Positions 61,015 to 64,000 of a stretch of 64,000 nt of DNA are shown here, piece after piece. The first letter of the stretch is position 1. Every line of letters begins with the position of its first letter. The DNA lies in assembly GCA_019614645.1 (NCBI GenBank), contig JABWDB010000014.1, positions 124,001-188,000 on the forward strand, given 5' to 3'. Origin of the DNA: Stratiolaelaps scimitus. Lineage: Eukaryota; Arthropoda; Arachnida; Mesostigmata; Laelapidae. Below the pieces are notes generated by a model. It was not told the DNA's origin. It was given only the letters and a program-made list of their open reading frames with translations, and ran no database searches. Both the position numbers and the translations under genes were made by a program.

Positions 61015-62124
61015 AAGTCCTGGCAACGACAAAGGCGATAGGGTCAAGGAGGAGCTGCTCGAGAGTGTTACGAACCTCGATCAGGAAGTCCGGGCGAAAC
61101 TATGCTACTGCTACTACTACGGGTCATAAAAAACATCTTCTTCACTCATCTCTTCTGACTCCTAGGGGCTCCTAGGAGTGGACACATGTGTGTTGCCCAG
61201 CCAACATCAGCTCCTTTAAACCCAACCGCTCCGTGTTTGGGCTTCATCACGGAAGGCTAGCAGCGTCTCCACACTGAGAGGTATTCAATGATCAAATCCC
61301 TGTCGCCTGAATAAAAGGCTTGCCAAAGTGTAAGGAAAGTAGCCGAGTACCTTCAACGCCGCACAATTTTCTATACATAGCTGCTTTGTTCTTGCTACCC
61401 CTACTAATTATCAGCCTATTCCTACGTTCGCTCACACACGCACATCTAATTTATTCATGTGGCGGCATTTTGTTCAGAGCTGCAGGTGTTTTCAACTGTT
61501 CCAAGCAGGGTATCGGCATATTTATTGATGGACCATTTTTAGAAAATTCTACCTTTCAATGCACGTACTTTCGTCCAATAAAGCTAGAGACTCGCACCTA
61601 CCACCCTGTTCAAAAAGTTTCTCGAACTGTTTATACGGAACCGCGAAAGGTCTACTTAACGTCATTATATGTCATCTAAGTTTGGTTTTCCGACGGAGCC
61701 CTTCTGGGGCATAATGCATATATGCCACTCCCAAAACCTTTGTGGAATTCGAATTTCATTCAGTGTATACATAAAGGTTCTGGAAGAAGAACAGGGTTGG
61801 CATAACAGATCAATATAAAATAATTATTAGAAAGGTCGATATTGGCATCGATGTATGAGCTGATGTATGAATTTAAGTGAATTAAAAAAAAACCTTTATT
61901 TGAGTAAAGGCTATTGGATGAACAGTTAAATTATTGCTTAATATCATGGTATTACCCTTGCCTCCTGCCATGGAAACACTTACGCAATCTTCTTAAGGCA
62001 TGCTGCGAATACAACTTACTGTTAATGACCAGAGGACCACCTACGGTAAGTATGTATGGTATTAGCTGGGCCGAGTTCTTAATCTCCCCCAACGCTCTCG
62101 TGTTTTCAAGGCCATGTAACATGC
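61015..62124. other. Mostly non-coding; one weak candidate exon
   Basis: The frame at 61320-61679 (119 codons) has an early hydrophobic run (LYIAALFLLPLLIISLFL) but no family. A second good donor, CTACG|GTAAGTATG near 62046, follows an open segment (CLLPWKHLRNLLKACCEYN). Confidence 0.25.
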
Positions 62125-62182
62125 TGGGTTCATGCGTGACCTTGCAATCTTATAATAGATTTCAAGGTCACGCATGAACCCA
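62125..62182. repeat. Long near-perfect hairpin (20 + 5 bp stem)
   Basis: TGGGTTCATGCGTGACCTTG (62125-62144) is exactly complementary to 62163-62182. After one mismatch the stem resumes with AATCT/AGATT and closes on TATAAT. It could be a small RNA precursor or a foldback element. Confidence 0.9.
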
Positions 62183-62880
62183 TGAACATTTTTTTGGATA
62201 CATATCTCATTTATTTGTTTATAATAACAAGTAAGACATATTTAACCGCTGCATATCGTCCTACTTTGATCGGTGTTTCCATATGATACACTTACACTTA
62301 AACAATGGTAAAACATACAGTTTGTATACTTTTAAGTAGGCAGAATAGGACAGTAAAGCAAGGAATCGCAACATCCAGCTAGAGACTAGAGCTGAGTATT
62401 TTGTTAGAACCAAATTGGTTTGCGCGCTGATTGTAAGAGGAGGGGTCGAGGACCGTCCCCCGTTTAACCATTTACGACGTCCATCATCGCTTCAACTCTT
62501 CGTCTAGTCCTTCTTTTTGATCATTCTTTGATATTTCAAAATGGAATAAAACCTCGACCACATGAGATGTGTCGAGTTGAAAAAAAATTAAAGTTGCAGA
62601 TGAATAATCGTGTTGATCTATGGTAACCTTCGTCGCTCAGTTGGGTTATGGTAACCTTCGTCGTAGTTTTCATTGTTTTGTTTTTAATGTGCTAATGGAC
62701 CGTTATTAAAGAATATTTGCATCACTTGATAAGACCATACCTATAAGAAATTAGTAGGTTTTAGAGCTCTCCGTTTTCTAAAACGCTAAAGACAATTCTC
62801 ATTCTCAGATTGTATTGTTCAGCCGGCTCCGTGAAATACCTCAGGGTGACTGGAGCTGATCCAAGGGCGCTCCTAAACGA
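62183..62880. other. Non-coding, short direct repeat
   Basis: TATGGTAACCTTCGTCG occurs twice near 62617 and 62646. Nothing else was recognised. Confidence 0.4.
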
Positions 62881-62881
62881 T

Positions 62882-63010
62882 CAAGGAATTCAAATTCAAA
62901 TTCAAACAAATGTTTATTGACGGAACTGCTATATACATGCTTAAGTTCTCGTAAAAATAATAGTTAAAAGAATTATTGCAACGCTCTCAAAGGCCACCCT
63001 CGCCAATCTC
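62882..63010 (-). repeat. LINE 3' end carrying the SINE-type tail
   Basis: On the minus strand a LINE-like 3' UTR segment (TTTTACGAGAACTTAAGCAT, as at 41.8 kb) runs into GCAGTTCCGTCAATAAACA, as in the SINE, and ends in three TTTGAA units. It therefore joins the SINE-type tail to the CR1-type tail in one copy. Confidence 0.7.
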
Positions 63011-64000
63011 TACACACAAATTTATATAGCAGCATATATTTTAAAATAATATAGGATGAGGAAAAACCGAAATTGAATTTTTGGAAGACGGCAACACGGT
63101 ACTGTCCAAAAATATATACTAGGAGAAAAAAGATAGAAAACAATTGCAGCGAGGATTACCCTTCTTTAGGGCTGATAAGTAATGCCTATATATATATATA
63201 CTAACTAATTATTTCCGAACACGCTGTATGTATTTACCATTTCGTTTACCATATTTGATCTGCAGTTAGAGAATCGAGCGATTCTTCCATCCAAACCCTG
63301 TAATTCGCTTAATCTAAGAAAAAGCTTGAAATCCCAAAGCATTAAGAGTGGGAGTGTGGAAGCATAGCCCCAAGACGTTCACACCATAAAGGAAATATGC
63401 GGTGGTCATCTTTGCTGTTTTATATAATCTGCATCATGGACCTACACACGGACCCGTACACTACCGTAGTATTTGGCTTTCGTCATAATAGCTGTGTTAA
63501 GTATGCCTGCTCTGCAGACTGTTACCAACATATACATGTATATATCTAATAGGGTACTATAAATATACATGTTCGATATATATCGCACTTGAGTATATTA
63601 ATCCTTTTTTCCATTTATGGGCGCCGATGAGAAAAGGGTTATTCTATTGCATAATAATGCACTGGTGATATTGAGCATAGAGTCGACTTCAGTTGGGAAA
63701 ACCTGCGTGTCTTTAGCTTGATTTATTTCACAGGGATCTCACTCTAAATAGATATGATGTTGTGTGATCCACTGGATATTCTCAAAATGTACCTATTCCG
63801 ATGATAAAGTAACAAGCACGGACAAAGTAAATGTAGTGATAAAGGGAAAATTAATAAACTTTTGACTATCTGTGGCTGACACTTTAGCACCTTCTTGTGT
63901 CGGACGCGGAGCAACTGAACAGCCTGGCCACGCATCCGCAGTACAGCAGAACAATAGAGAATACGCCTCATTAATGAATGTGCTACTTTCGATCGGTAGC
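63011..64000. other. AT-rich non-coding with (TA)n at 63187-63200
   Basis: No gene was recognised up to the end of the window. Confidence 0.4.

Overview
The window is a stretch of animal nuclear DNA. There are no bacterial-style packed genes. Long AT-rich non-coding tracts alternate with GC- and CpG-rich islands, microsatellites ((TA)n, (GA)n, (ATT)n) are frequent, and mobile elements are of metazoan types: mariner and Tc1-like DNA transposons, R1-like and CR1/Rex-like non-LTR retrotransposons, and a tRNA-derived SINE. A split seven-transmembrane chemoreceptor-like gene and the transposon repertoire point to an arthropod. A mite or other chelicerate is possible, but the sequence alone does not settle the species.

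Layout. 0.3-5.3 kb is a graveyard of R1/Jockey-like LINE pieces: an ORF1 with two decayed zinc knuckles, several reverse-transcriptase (RT) fragments and a separate CCHC knuckle. 6.2-7.3 kb is a minus-strand CR1/Rex-like LINE 3' end whose RT core has been deleted. 7.9-9.2 kb is a nearly complete mariner (28-bp perfect terminal repeats, TA duplication, transposase with one frameshift). 10.1-11.5 kb carries two minus-strand exons that join in phase and resemble the N-terminal half of an arthropod gustatory receptor; the GC-rich DNA at 11.5-12.7 kb is its likely 5' region. From 13 to 33 kb the DNA is mostly non-coding, with GC-rich islands at about 19.1-20.1, 25.1-25.6 and 26.3-27.0 kb. 33.5-36 kb holds two more LINE fragments separated by a tRNA-headed SINE. 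36.7-37.4 kb is a Tc1-like relic. 39.7, 41.8, 48 and 62.9 kb hold further SINE or LINE 3' ends. GC-rich islands recur at about 44.1-44.9, 50.7-51.6, 52.1-53.0 and 57.7-58.6 kb. 54.9-56.0 kb is a second, dead mariner with both ends, followed at 56.4 kb by a fragment of a third mariner lineage.

How the parts relate. The only host gene I can support is the chemoreceptor-like gene, and only part of it is recognised. The most coherent system is the retroposon pair: the short SINE (tRNA-like head, about 140 bp) ends in a segment also found in the 3' untranslated region of the local CR1/Rex-like LINE. This is what is expected if the LINE machinery copies the SINE. No element here looks able to move on its own. 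I found no convincing functional tRNA, rRNA or CRISPR, and most GC-rich islands could be promoters or first exons without my being able to name a gene.
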